Assembly: GCA_947095535.1 (NCBI GenBank)
Contig: OX352774.1
Span: 222,506,965 to 222,570,964, forward strand
DNA length: 64,000 bases
Direction: 5' to 3'
Source: Poecilobothrus nobilitatus
Lineage: Eukaryota > Arthropoda > Insecta > Diptera > Dolichopodidae
Position numbers and translations under genes: made by a program. The stretch's first letter is position 1; every line of letters begins with the position of its first letter. This document shows positions 23,540 to 35,086 of this stretch, piece after piece. The notes below the pieces were generated by a model, which saw nothing but the letters and a program-made list of their open reading frames with translations, was not told where the DNA came from and ran no database searches.

Positions 23540-25550
23540 TTATAAAAAGAATCTCAAGAATGAAATTCTAAATTATCGTCCAATAACATCCATTTGAAAG
23601 CTATTTCAGTTAATTATAACTGACTCGATTTAAAGTCGCAGTTCTTAAGTAAAATAAAATTCATAGTGAATATTCATAAATGTTGAGACAACAATTAAAA
23701 AATATGGAAGAAATATTTGATAAAGACTTTTTTTGCACCGATCTTAGTAAAATATTAACCTATAGGTACTGTTTATCATTTCATTGAAACTCGAGAATTA
23801 TAGCTTTCTTAATTTTTTTCTAAAATGTATCCATTCTTATCTTAAGTGTTATTTTAAAATTATTCTATGGTATTGCTTTTATATTTTTAGTTTCTGAACT
23901 AATAAGTGAAATAACTAATTCAAGACTTCGACAAGACAAAAGAGTTAATTTAGTTCTTTACTTTTTATATTTTCTGTAAACGACATATCATCAGTAATTT
24001 TTAATTGTAACGCATATTCTGACAACATGCGAAAATATTTAAAAAGATAATTTCCAATAATTGTCGCTGCTTTTGTACAAGAAAATGTGTGTAATTTCTA
24101 TGATTGGTTTAATTTAATCAATTTTTGGATCATATACCTTAAATTGTATATAAGCTTTATAAAAACTTATAATTAATAAAAGATTTGGGTGTGATTTTAA
24201 ATTTACGTTTAGATATTATTCTGACAACATCAGACGTAAATCTAATTTAATCTTGATTTTCGTTAAACATTGGTTAAAAAATGTTGAAATCTTTATATCC
24301 TTAAATGTTTATACAGTTGTCTAATAGGACCCATAACTTAGAATGCCATAATTTCGAGATTTTTATCTAATCTCAACGGAAAATTATAGAGAACCTAAAA
24401 AACCTATTGATTGATCCAAGAATATGTTGTGTTAATTTCTTTCTCTTAAAACTTTTTTAGTTTTTGAGTTCGTTCTAATCCATTAATTTCTCGATTCTAA
24501 TCCTATCCATACATTTATCAGTCTACATCTATCAGGCCTATTTCAATGTGTTAAAAACGAAGGAGGAATTTTAATATACCCGTGACAATTCTACGGGTAT
24601 AAAAAAAATAAATAAGACAAATTAAGATGTAAAACAAAAAGTTTTTTAACGCGCACATATTTTCAAAAATGCAATCAAAAAGCTCTCATTGAAATTTGTA
24701 ATTTTTAAGTGAACCTTGTAATAATAAGTGAACCTTAAGACGTTATTTTTGTATAGTTGCAAATTGTAGAATGGAACATAATTGACAAAGGAGAACACAT
24801 ACAGAGTGGAAGCCTGTTCTACATCTTAGCAGTTCTCACAACACACGGGTTTCCATAACATAACAAGTTTTGAACAACCTAAGAATTTTCACATTGTAGA
24901 AATGAGTACTTACTGCCACTCTCGTCGTACATTGGAATAATTTTAGGAAAGACATAATTGATTTTAGTTCTATATAGCAAGTGTCATTACCTAAAAGATA
25001 TTTAAAAAAAAGTGAAATTACTCTACTATTTAAACAAATGTTCAGAAAAGTTAGTGTTACTACCTAGTCACTTCTTCTCAATTTTAATAAAACAAAATTT
25101 TTATTACTTAAAAATAAAAAAATTTGCTAAAAAAGATTTTAAAGTTAATAATGAAATAATTAAAGTTGTAAAATCTTTTAACTATTTTGTGTTATTGATA
25201 GATAGTAATTTGAACCACTAGAGGTAGTGAGTTAATTAATTTATAATTTTGGTATAACCACCCGTTACGAAACTAGAGCCTCTCACAATTTGAAAAAGCA
25301 TTATTTTTAATTGTGTATATCTCAAATTCTACATAACAGAGTTTAGACAACTCGCGCAGCTTAAGATCACTAAGTTTTGGTTTATTTAGGCTACCTTTGT
25401 TTAGAAGGCAAAGCACCAGAAACGACGTTTTCTGCAGAGGAATTGACCTATTCAACAAATTACCATCTGTGCTAAGGAATTGGAACGATTTGAATATTTT
25501 TAAAATTGCATTAATTAGATACTTGTGCATAATTAAATTCAATATAAAAT
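23540..25550 (+). pseudogene. Degenerate non-LTR reverse transcriptase (ORF2) fragments
   Basis: Recognisable RT blocks occur in order. IYKKNLKNEILNYRPITSI is at about 23546-23608. SRLRQDKRVNLVLYF at about 23920 corresponds to the usual GVRQG block. VNDISSVIFNC...YSDN is at about 23980-24025, where the catalytic YADD has become YSDN. EIIKVVKSFNYFVLLIDSNL is at about 25155-25218 (usually YLGV). RRQSTRNDVF and LFNKLPSVLRNW, the C-terminal block, lie at 25402-25480. Many stops interrupt it. It belongs with the ORF1 remnant at 21545. No endonuclease domain was identified. It is inactive. Confidence 0.7.
24575..24601. repeat. ATACCCGT hairpin
   Basis: TATACCCGT and ACGGGTATA flank nine bases, a solo inverted pair within the retroelement region. 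It is also present in the second unit at 32643-32669. The arms resemble the TIR core of the element at 29791. Confidence 0.5.
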
Positions 25551-25576
25551 TTAAAAATCTTTTAAATTTTATTTTT

Positions 25577-25708
25577 AAGGCCTCGGTGGCCTATTGGATA
25601 AGAGCGTATAAAATACGCTGTAAACATTAAGCGAGTGTGGGTTCGAATCCCTGTGCAATTTCCTTGTCACATTTATATGACAGAGGAATAACCTAAAAAA
25701 AAAAATAA
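25577..25708 (+). mobile_element. tRNA-derived SINE (head plus short body)
   Basis: An RNA polymerase III A-box-like GGTGGCCTATTGGATAAG and a perfect B box GGTTCGAATCC lie about 45 bp apart, followed by CACATTTATATGACAGAGG and an A-rich tail. A relative with the same CACATTTATGTGACAG end lies at 47060. It abuts the end of the RT pseudogene and is absent at the equivalent place in the second duplication unit, so it arrived after the duplication or was lost there. Confidence 0.75.
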
Positions 25709-25906
25709 ATTTTTATTTTTGAAATTGAATTTTTGTTTTTATTTTTAATTTTTATTTTGTTCTTAGTTTTATTATTTTTGTTTTTGAATTTTGAATTAGG
25801 TAATTAGAATTTAGATATTTATTTTGGATTAGGTATTTTTAATTTATTTTAATTTATTTTAATATATTTAACACTCTACTTTAATCAGTCGATCGAGTAG
25901 CATGGT

Positions 25907-25975
25907 GTATTTATTTATTTATATATATTAATGTTACAAATTACATAGGATATTGAAATATTGCAAGGACCCTAA
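25907..25975 (-). mobile_element. SINE 3' tail fragment, inverted
   Basis: TATTTATTTATTTATATATA, then TTACAAATTACATAGGATAT, matches the reverse of SINE tails such as at 63740-63775. Only the tail remains; the neighbouring GGACCCTAACATGG joins spacer shared with 33777. Confidence 0.6.
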
Positions 25976-26928
25976 CATGGTGTATTTTTTGGTTTATAAC
26001 TCTAACTTAGTGGTCAAAATAATTTTATTAATAAAGCCTAGAAAAGTGAAAAAGAATTTAAGCAATACTTAATATTTAAAAAATAACTTCTTATCGATCT
26101 TATGATGAGAAGATAAAAAAAGATAATAATTCCTGGAATTCTGTACATTTCTTTAACAATTATTACACAAGTAAACAAGATCATAACCAGAAAGAAATCA
26201 ATAGAGGCAAATAAAAATGAAAAAAAGGAGAATGATATAGAAGTTTTAATAGTTAAATCTAAATACGACACCAGAATGATGAAAGCCTTGGCATAAACGA
26301 AGCCCTGCAAAAAAAAATACAAATTTTAAGGCAAATACAATAGAAGAAGAAGAAGAATACGATAACATTCTAATCAATGTCTTAAGCAAAAAGTAGTGAA
26401 AAAGAGTTTTTTTCAGTTTCACTCTCGCTAACGAAGATGAGTCCTGATAAGAAGTCAAATCTGAGAACATGACTGCACAAAAACAAAATTGCATGATTTC
26501 ACGAATTCAAAATTGAATTGAAAGAACAATGCAGGCGTCAGAAATTGAAGAACAACAACAAAGAAAAAGTCGTTCGAAAAATCAAAATGGGCAATATATG
26601 TACAAAGACAGAGGCCTACAAAATATAGAGAACAGAAAATAATATAGCAGCCATAACATTAGTAATCAAAATTAAACAGACTTAAAAATAACAATAAAAC
26701 TTAAATAGGAAAACGAACATTCAATCACAAACACAAACAGAGTAGATCAAACATTAAGAGGAAAACATTGAGAGTTGCACACTCTCACTACACAGCAAAT
26801 AATAAAGAAATCCATCACCAATAAAACTCCCAAAATTTCAAAAAACGAAATCCGAAAAAAAAATTAAATAAGATATAATAAATAGTAAAAATAAAATGTA
26901 TATTTATTAAAAAATTTATTCAATTAAT
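25976..26928. other. Spacer downstream of gene D, no gene seen
   Basis: The stretch is AT-rich and is paralleled by 33784-35086 with several indels and clear divergence. No motif-bearing frame was found on either strand. Confidence 0.5.
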
Positions 26929-27964
26929 TCATGTCATTTTATTTAAAAAGTTTAAAATGGGTTCGCTATTAGAAAATTCATTGAACATTTGAATCGTTGA
27001 TGGCTCCCACACTAATTTATGTTCTAATATAATTCGTTTATAGAAATTTTGTATATATCCGTTAATAGCTCGAATTGCAAAATTATCTAAAATTAAATTT
27101 AATATATTTGAAGATATTCTAAACACTTTCAAAAATTAACTTACTTAGTGATGAATCTAAATAAATTCCGGTTGCATTAAATCTTATATCACCAACTGTT
27201 ATATCCATATCAATGCTTGTTATATTTAAAAATTTTTTACTATCTTTCATATCAAATTCAATTTCAATTTTATAGATTCTACTTGTATTATCTGAATTTT
27301 TTTTTTAAAACATTTTGATTACTTTACTTTTCTATTAATTTCTTTATTTTGTACATAGTCATTATTTAAATACTTACAAAGTTTCAATAACATTTCTCCT
27401 TTTCTTCGAAATTGTAATCCATTAATAACTACATTTGCTTTATAATTTGCTATAATTTTTGTTTCTGGATTATACATTTCAACAATAGTTCGTAGTCCTT
27501 TCTTATTCAATGATGTTCTAACATTTTTTATAGTTGCGTCGAAAATGCCATAAATTTCAACATTTTCAAAAACTAATAAATACTGAACACCGTCTGTTCC
27601 ATTATAATTGATTTTTTGTTTTTTTAAATTCAATGGTTTACGGGATGGAATCCCTAATGATTCATTTCCATTCTATATATACCAATAAAAAAATTAAAAA
27701 CGAATAATAAAAACTTTATATTTCTTGAAAAAAAAAATTAACTTACTGCATATTGATTAACTTGAAATTGTATAACTTGTTTAAAACACTCGTTTACATT
27801 ATTTTCATTACATGCCTTAAAATCTGAACCTAAAATAAGAAGAAAAAAGAAAAAAATATAGTTTTAAAGAAATAATAAAAAGTAATTTTACTATTACCTT
27901 CAGTTTTAACAACTAATATTATTCCACTAATAACTAAAATTGCTATTAATGAACGGCGATACAT
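26929..27964 (-). CDS. Takeout/JHBP-like secreted protein, gene D (5 exons, 249 aa)
   Basis: Exons are 27898-27964, 27747-27829, 27378-27672, 27145-27291 and 26929-27086 (750 nt including stop), with GT/AG borders and consistent phases. The signal peptide is MYRRSLIAILVISGIILVV. The cysteine pair lies in CNENNVNEC, the family motif is LGIPSRKPL, the core has NYNGTDGVQYLLVFENVEIY and ANYKANVVINGLQFRRKG, exon 4 has RFNATGIYLDSS, and the C-terminal region has HKLVWEPSTIQ. The motif order and length match takeout proteins. It is the duplicate of gene E: exon 2 is identical and introns are almost identical, but exons 3 and 5 differ by many replacements. AATAAA signals follow the stop. Confidence 0.9.
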
Positions 27965-28262
27965 GCTTCCTTTTTTTTTTCCTTTACTTAAAGAATATTT
28001 TACAAAACGACAATGACGAACAAACTGAAACTTCTCTTAAATTTCAGATAAAATGAAGCATAAAATTTAAAATTTAAACAAAGAGTTTTTCTAACAAATT
28101 GGAATAGTATCTATATTTAAAAGCTTGATATATTTAATTTAGATTATACATAAACATATGTCACTGAGGTATATTATAAACTCATACACTTTCCGTAAGA
28201 ATAAATTAAAAATTAGATAAAAGCTTTAAAAATGCAAGTGATTTAATGTATGAATGTAAAAA

Positions 28263-29048
28263 AGACAAGGCAGAATGTAAACCAACGCATATTTTTTTAA
28301 AAGCTCACATTTCCAAAAGATAAATACAAATTGTTTAGAATTGTGATTTGCACCAAATTTTATACAATAAGAAAAAATGTGAAAATAGGACTTTTTTGCA
28401 ATTTTGAGGGGCTGTAAGTCAGGAACCCTATATAACTAAGAAAAACCGTTAACACGCATAAAAATATATTAGCTTTAATTTTTATGTCTGAAGCTTTAAT
28501 TTTTATGTCTTGCCAAAGAAAAATATGTACAGGTGTCTAAAAATAGAAAATTTTCAATTTCTGCGATGGTCCAAAAAAATTTTCTGAGTAAACTTATACT
28601 AATTCTAAAAGTTCTTTCTTGTCTCAAAATTTCAAGCCTATATGTAAAAGCGTGCCGGAGTTATGAAAGTAGAAAAATCATGCAAAATTTGGTTTCCACA
28701 TAACGGTAAATTTAAATACTAAATTTAAAAATATTATATAATTTAATCACAAAGTTAAAAAAAATACCTGTCGAATGACGTTTTTAGATTGAAAAAATCT
28801 TAAGCAGAACATAAGATATATGCATTTAAAAATAGGGCTTTTTCAAGTTTGAGGGGCTGTAGCTACGTAATGGATGGGGCTACATGAAAAAATTGTTTCA
28901 CTAAATTATGTTTTTTATGAGACCTACCCATGGTTAAAATTTTTTTTCTCTATCTTTAACGGTGTAGAAGTTTTGTAAACAGACGAACGGACGGACGGAC
29001 AGAGTGAAACTAATAAGCACATTTTTTCAAATTTTTTTTGGAAATGTG
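28263..29048 (+). mobile_element. Inverted-repeat element upstream of gene D
   Basis: It starts AAGGCAGAATGTAAACCAACG about 300 bp upstream of the gene D start codon and runs through GCGTGCCGGAGTTATG, the ACGGACGGACGGACAGAG run and the TTTGGAAATGTG end. It is a nearly complete copy of the family seen at 16084 and 59203. Its right end forms the junction with the second 7-8 kb unit. Confidence 0.8.
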
Positions 29049-29790
29049 GTAAAAGTGGATCCATGATACGTGCAATGGATTGGAAAGTGAGGAGCTTGAA
29101 TAGTATTTTGAGGGTGTACAACCTGTCAGAACAAGAAAAAAAAGCTTACAATTAATATGAGTGGTGTTGGCGGGTGATGTTTTACTTGAGCAATCTCAAT
29201 TAAAGTACAATTACCAGTAGCAAAGGTGATAATAATGAAGTAATGAAGAAACTCGATAAAATAATAGGAAAATTAACTACTAGAATTTGAAGAACTACAA
29301 AATGCTGTTAACTCTATCAGAAAGCTGATGGGTAATCTAATAGAAGAAAATATGCAACTTAAGAATGAAAATAAAGAATTGAAAGATAAAGTGAAATACA
29401 ATTCTATAGAAATTGAAAAGAAGAAACAGAAACGCTTATCTAACATATTCAAATTCACAAGAATTGAGAATATAAAATAATTTTCAAAGGACTTTATTAA
29501 TTATCCTCAATAGCTTGAGAAATTCCCCAAATTCAAACGTAAAAGTTCAATTTCCAATATTACTTAAGTTTAATTTTTTTTAATTTTTATGATATAGGAA
29601 ATTTATACATATCTATACATATTTTATAAATTATGACTAAAGTACATAATATAATTTTCTGCAATTTGCCATTTAAACTTAACCCTACGAGTATATGAAA
29701 TCAAAATTTTATAAAACTTTATGCCTAAACTGTATCTCCTAACCATTATAAAGCAAGCAATTTGAGAATAAGCTTAATTACAACATGCTT

Positions 29791-30372
29791 TTTATATCCG
29801 TATGAACTATGTTCAAGGGTATAATAAATTTGCCATTACGTTTGTGACACCTTAAAGGAGTCGAGCTAGATGTAGTGTCAAAGGTATGGATCGGCTCAGA
29901 ATCGAATTCTGAGTCGATTAAGCCATGTACTTCCGTTCGTACGTCTGTCCGTCTACACGATAACTCAAAAAATAAAGGAGCTAGGAGGCTGAAGTTTTTT
30001 ACATCACTTTTGCAAAATTGTTAGGTTTGCTATTTAACTCCAGCATTTTCAGCCGCCGGGTTCGAGTAGCTGCCATACAACTTCTTTCTTTAAATGGAAA
30101 TAACTCAGCTGTGTCTATTCAAGCTAAGTATCTGAAATTTTGCAAATGATGATCAAGTTTTATGGCAACAACTTCTGTAAAATTTGGTTGTGCTGGTGCA
30201 ATAGATTTTCGTAGCTATCATACAACTCCACAATTTACAGTTATAACGTCGGTACTAGAATATCTGAAAATGTTTAAAAGATGATCAATTTATATAGAAA
30301 CAGTATATATTACGTTCATACGGGTATCCCAGAGTTGACATAGTCTACTCTATTGCACTCTTCCTCGTTTTA
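29791..30372 (+). mobile_element. Element with ATACCCGTATGAAC inverted repeats, inserted in unit 2
   Basis: Unit 1 reads straight through here (AACATGCTTTATTTATTATAT); unit 2 has about 580 bp inserted. ATATCCGTATGAAC at 29794-29807 pairs with GTTCATACGGGTAT at 30314-30327 (13 of 14). Inside are a TCGATTAAGCCATG block and a GTCTGTCCGTC run, and the end is CTCTTCCTCGTTTTA. No transposase frame is visible. Since only one unit has it, it inserted after the duplication. Confidence 0.75.
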
Positions 30373-33124
30373 TTACATAAGTAACCGTGAATTGAAAGAG
30401 TTTGGGGGGAGGGATCAAAAATTGAACATCGTCATGATAATTCTAAGTAAAGTTTTAAATGTTTGTTTTTTTTTTAATAAATAAAAATAAAAATTAATAA
30501 CAAGTAAAAATAATTCTTATTTATATTATACAATATTTGAATTAATTATTTTCAAGTTTAACAAGAATTTTAATTTTCGTTCAACTCAAAGAATTAAAAT
30601 TGAATAATAAAATATAAATGGAAGTACATATGTAGTAAAAAATATTGAATAATGGAGACTATTAATATGAAAATTTTTATTAATATTTTGTTTGGATATC
30701 CCTGTTAAATATGGTATATTTCACTTAAGTTATATTAATATATTATTTAACATTATAATTTAATATAGTAAATATACCTATATATACAAATAATTTGTTT
30801 ATACCTTTATATATATAAGTATAATTTTGTCAGTACATTAAGTTGAAAAATCACATTCATTTATAGATCACAATAAAAACAAGAATTTAATACTGAACTT
30901 ACAATAATTAATGATACAAGTACGGTCAATAACCAGTCAATATCTTTAAAATTTTCTACAACCTCAAAATACTCCAACACAATTTTAATAATGTGAAACT
31001 TCCAAACGGTCTTATATTATATATCTAACTTCAACTTAACCATTACAAGATGGTTTTTCTGTTTTTTCTTTGAAGAAATAATCAATCAAATAATCAATCG
31101 AAGAACTGACAAACCCATTAAACAAAATTCAAATGTTCGTTTGTAAATTTCACGACGAATATGATGGACTATTAAGTAACAATATTTTTAAATTTTCATT
31201 CAAATGTTAAAATTGAGTAATCAACGACTTAGTGAAAACAATGATTAAAGAAACTGAATTAGTAAAGTTTTATATGAATAATAAGTGACTTAATCGATAT
31301 CCTATGCTCCTTGCCCTTAAAGAAAAGAAAAAAAAAACATGAATAAATGAAATTATTAATGAAATCTTTTATTTTTGAAGCTACATTAAAACTGTTAAAA
31401 GAAGAAAAAATCGAATATCAAAAAACTATATAAGTATGTGCAGCAAAAATGTAAAAATATATGTGACCATATACGGCTATACCCATATGACATTACCGAA
31501 ATCATTCATTCTTAACAACTGAATTGCTTTTCAAAAAGTGTTTAATTTACAAAATGTTTCCCCTCATTTGAAAAAAAAAATGATTTATAAGACCAATTTA
31601 TAAAAAGAATCTCAAGAATGAAATTCTAAATTATCGTCCAATAACATCCATTTGAAAGCTATTTCAGTTAATTATAACTGACTCGATTTAAAGTCGCAGT
31701 TCTTAAGTAAAATAAAATTCATAGTGAATATTCATAAATGTTGAGACAACAATTAAAAAATATGGAAGAAATATTTGATAAAGACTTTTTTTGCACCGAT
31801 CTTAGTAAAATATTAACCTATAGGTACTGTTTATCATTTCATTGAAACTCGAGAATTATAGCTTTCTTAATTTTTTTCTAAAATGTATCCATTCTTATCT
31901 TAAGTGTTATTTTAAAATTATTCTATGGTATTGCTTTTATATTTTTAGTTTCTGAACTAATAAGTGAAATAACTAATTCAAGACTTCGACAAGACAAGAG
32001 AGTTAATTTAGTTCTTTACTTTTTATATTTTCTGTAAACGACATATCATCAGTAATTTTTAATTGTAACGCATATTCTGACAACATGCGAAAATATTTAA
32101 AAAGATAATTTCCAATAATTGTCGCTGCTTTTGTACAAGAAAATGTGTGTAATTTCTATGATTGGTTTAATTTAATCAATTTTTGGATCATATACCTTAA
32201 ATTGTATATAAGCTTTATAAAAACTTATAATTAATAAAAGATTTGGGTGTGATTTTAAATTTACGTTTAGATATTATTCTGACAACATCAGACGTAAATC
32301 TAATTTAATCTTGATTATCGTTAAACATTGGTTAAAAAATGTTGAAATCTTTATATCCTTAAATGTTTATACAGTTGTCTAATAGGACCCATAACTTAGA
32401 ATGCCATAATTTCGAGATTTTTATCTAATCTCAACGGAAAATTATAGAGAACCTACAAAACCTATTGATTGATCCAAGAATATGTTGTGTTAATTTCTTT
32501 TGCTATATCTTAGCTAAAACTTTTTTAGTTTTTGAGTTCGTTCTAATCAATTAATTTCTCGATTCTAATCCTATCCATACATTTATCAGTCTACATCTAT
32601 CAGGCCTATTTCAATGTGTTAAAAACGAAGGAGGAATTTTAATATACCCGTGACAATTCTACGGGTATAAAAAAAATAAATAAGAAAAAATAATATGTAA
32701 AACAAGAAGTTTTTAAACGCGCACATATTTTCAAAAATGCAATCAAAAGGCTCTCTTTGAAATTTGTAATTTTTCATAGAATGTTTAGGTTTACCTAAAT
32801 GGGAGGATATCGGATATTATGTGTGAGTTGGAGGTAAATAATAAGTAGAACCTTAAAACGTTCTTTTTGTATTGTTGAAAATTGTAGAATAGAACATTAT
32901 TGACAAAGGAGAACACATACAGAGTGTAAGTCTGTTCTACATCTTAGCAATTCTCACAACACATGAGTTTCCATAACAAGTTTTGAACAACCTAAGAATT
33001 TTCACATTGTAGAAATGAGCACTTACTGCCACACTCGTCGTACATTGGAATAATTTTAGGAAAGACATAATTGATTTTAGTTCTCTATATCAAGTGTCAT
33101 TACCTAAAAGATATTTAAAAAAAA

Positions 33125-33590
33125 GTGAAATTACTCTACTATTTAAACAAATGTTCAGAAAAGTTAGTGTTACTACCTAGTCACTTCTTCTCAATTTTAA
33201 TAAAACAAAATTTTTATTACTTAAAAATAAAAAAATTTGCTAAAAAAGATTTTAAAGTTAATAATGAAATAATTAAAGTTGTAAAATCCTTTAACTATTT
33301 TGTGTTATTGATAGATGGCAATTTGAACCACTAGAGGTAGTGAGTTAATTAATTTATAATTTTAGTATAACCACAAGAAGCTACAGTCTCTCAAAGTTTA
33401 AAAACAACGATTTTTAACTGTGTATATCTCAAATTCTACATAACATAGTTATGAAAACTCACGCAGCTTAAGATCACTAAGTTCTGGTTTATTTAGGCTA
33501 CCTATGTTTAAAAGGCAAAGCACCAGAAACGACGTTTTCTACAGAGGAATTAATCTATTCAACAAATTACCATCTGTCCTAAGGGATTTG
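33125..33590 (+). pseudogene. Degenerate non-LTR RT fragments, second copy
   Basis: VVKSFNYFVLLIDGNL (ending about 33331) and the NKLPS C-terminal block (about 33555) repeat the remnants at 25012-25500 with a few changes. Earlier RT blocks of this copy lie at 31620-32100. It is inactive. Confidence 0.65.
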
Positions 33591-33639
33591 ACCGATTTGA
33601 ATATTATTAAAATTGCATTAATTATGATTGTATATCATG

Positions 33640-33783
33640 ATTGTATATTATATTATTTACACTATATTTGGTAGCAAGGGAGATTTCTTTTCAATTAATA
33701 AAACTTGCTACTAGTGTAGGATTTGAATCCGCAACCTCTCGGTTAATAAACCACTTTCTTAATCACTAGGCCACCAAGGACCC
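33640..33783 (-). mobile_element. tRNA-derived SINE, inverted, 3' truncated
   Basis: On the minus strand: CCTTGGTGGCCTAGTGATTAAG (A box), GCGGATTCAAATCC (B box), then AGTAGCAAG and, 26 bp on, CTTGCTACC, the family's hairpin. It lies between RT remnant and spacer in unit 2 at a place where unit 1 has a different SINE tail. Confidence 0.75.
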
Positions 33784-35086
33784 TAGCATGGTGTATTTTT
33801 TGGTTTATAACTCTAACTTCGTGGTCAAAATAATTTTATTAATAAAGCCTAGAAAAGTGAAAAACCATTTAAGCAATACTAAATATCTAAAAAATAAGTT
33901 CTTATCGATCTTATGATGAGAAAATAAAAAAGATAATAATTCCTGGAATTCTGTACATTTCTTTAAGTAAACAAGATCATAACACTGTAGTGAAATAAAA
34001 AATAAAATTGCATACACTTATGAGAAGGAACTTCTAATAACAAATACAATACAAAGGAATACCTTTTTAATCTACAGTAGAAAGATAAAATATAAATTAA
34101 TTTCGAACAAAATTCCATAAAAAAAAAAAAGTTTAAACCGTTTCGTGTTTTTTGTAATTTAAATATTGTTACAAAACAGCTTATTCCAGTATACAAAAAA
34201 CGGATAAAGGAGATATAAGAAATTATATTAAAGGCAAGAGTATCGAAAGACAGAACAGATAGAACTACTAGGAGATACAAACAAACTCCAAAAATGGCTT
34301 CACGAGGAAAGTGGAAACTGATTCAGTGGGCTGAATAGTGCTGAAGGTTCGACAATCAGAAGGAAATCAATAGAGGCAAATAAAAATGATAAAAATGAGA
34401 ATGATATAGAAGTTTTAATAGTTAAACCTATATATACGACACCAGAATGATGAAAGCCTTGGGATAAACGATGCACTGCAAAAAAAAATACAAATTTTAA
34501 CGCAAACTACAATAGAGAAGAAGAATATAACATTCTAATCAACGTCTTAAGCAAAAAGTAGCGAAAAAGATTTTTTTTCAGTTTCACTCTCGCTAACGAA
34601 AGTGAGTCCTTATAAGATGTCAAATCTGAGAATACAACTGCACAAAAACAAAATTGCATGATTTCACGAAATCAAAATTAATTGAATTGAAAGAACAACC
34701 CAGGCGTCAGAATTTGAAGAACAACAACAAAGAAAAAGTTCGAAAAATCAAAATGGGCAATATATGTACAAAGATAGTGGCCTAGAAAATTTAGAGAACA
34801 AAGAATAATATAGCAGCCACTAACATTTGTAATCAAAATTAAACAAACTCAAAAGTAACAATAAAACTTAAATTCCAATCAATAGGAAAACATATATTCA
34901 ATCACAAACACAAACAGAGTAGATCAAACATTGAGAGGAGCACAGCAAATAATAAAGAAATCCATCGAAACGAAAAATACAAATAATAAAGAAATCCAAA
35001 AAAACGAAATCCAAAAAAAAATTAAATAAAATATAGTAAATGTTAAAAATAAAATGTATATATATTAAAAAAATTATTCAATTAAT
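33784..35086. other. Spacer downstream of gene E, no gene seen
   Basis: Counterpart of 25976-26928 with additional DNA around 33980-34360. Short frames here have no recognisable domains. Confidence 0.5.

Larger units (their letters stand above)
21597..29048. repeat. 7.5-kb segmental duplication, unit 1 (retroelement plus gene D)
   Basis: Sequence from GTGGATCCATGATAC (21597) onward recurs from 29054 on. The unit carries the degenerate retroelement, a spacer, gene D and the inverted-repeat element to 29048. The offset is 7462 at first, then 8113 and 8158 because of insertions and spacer changes. The junction at about 29045 joins the end of the inverted-repeat element (GGAAATGTGGTAAAA) to the ORF1 sequence, where unit 1 reads GGAAATTGTAAAAA, so the breakpoint lies in short shared sequence. 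Confidence 0.9.

Noticed and set aside
25577..25665. Functional tRNA gene
   Set aside because: It has A and B boxes but no consistent cloverleaf, and is followed by a SINE body and A-tail.
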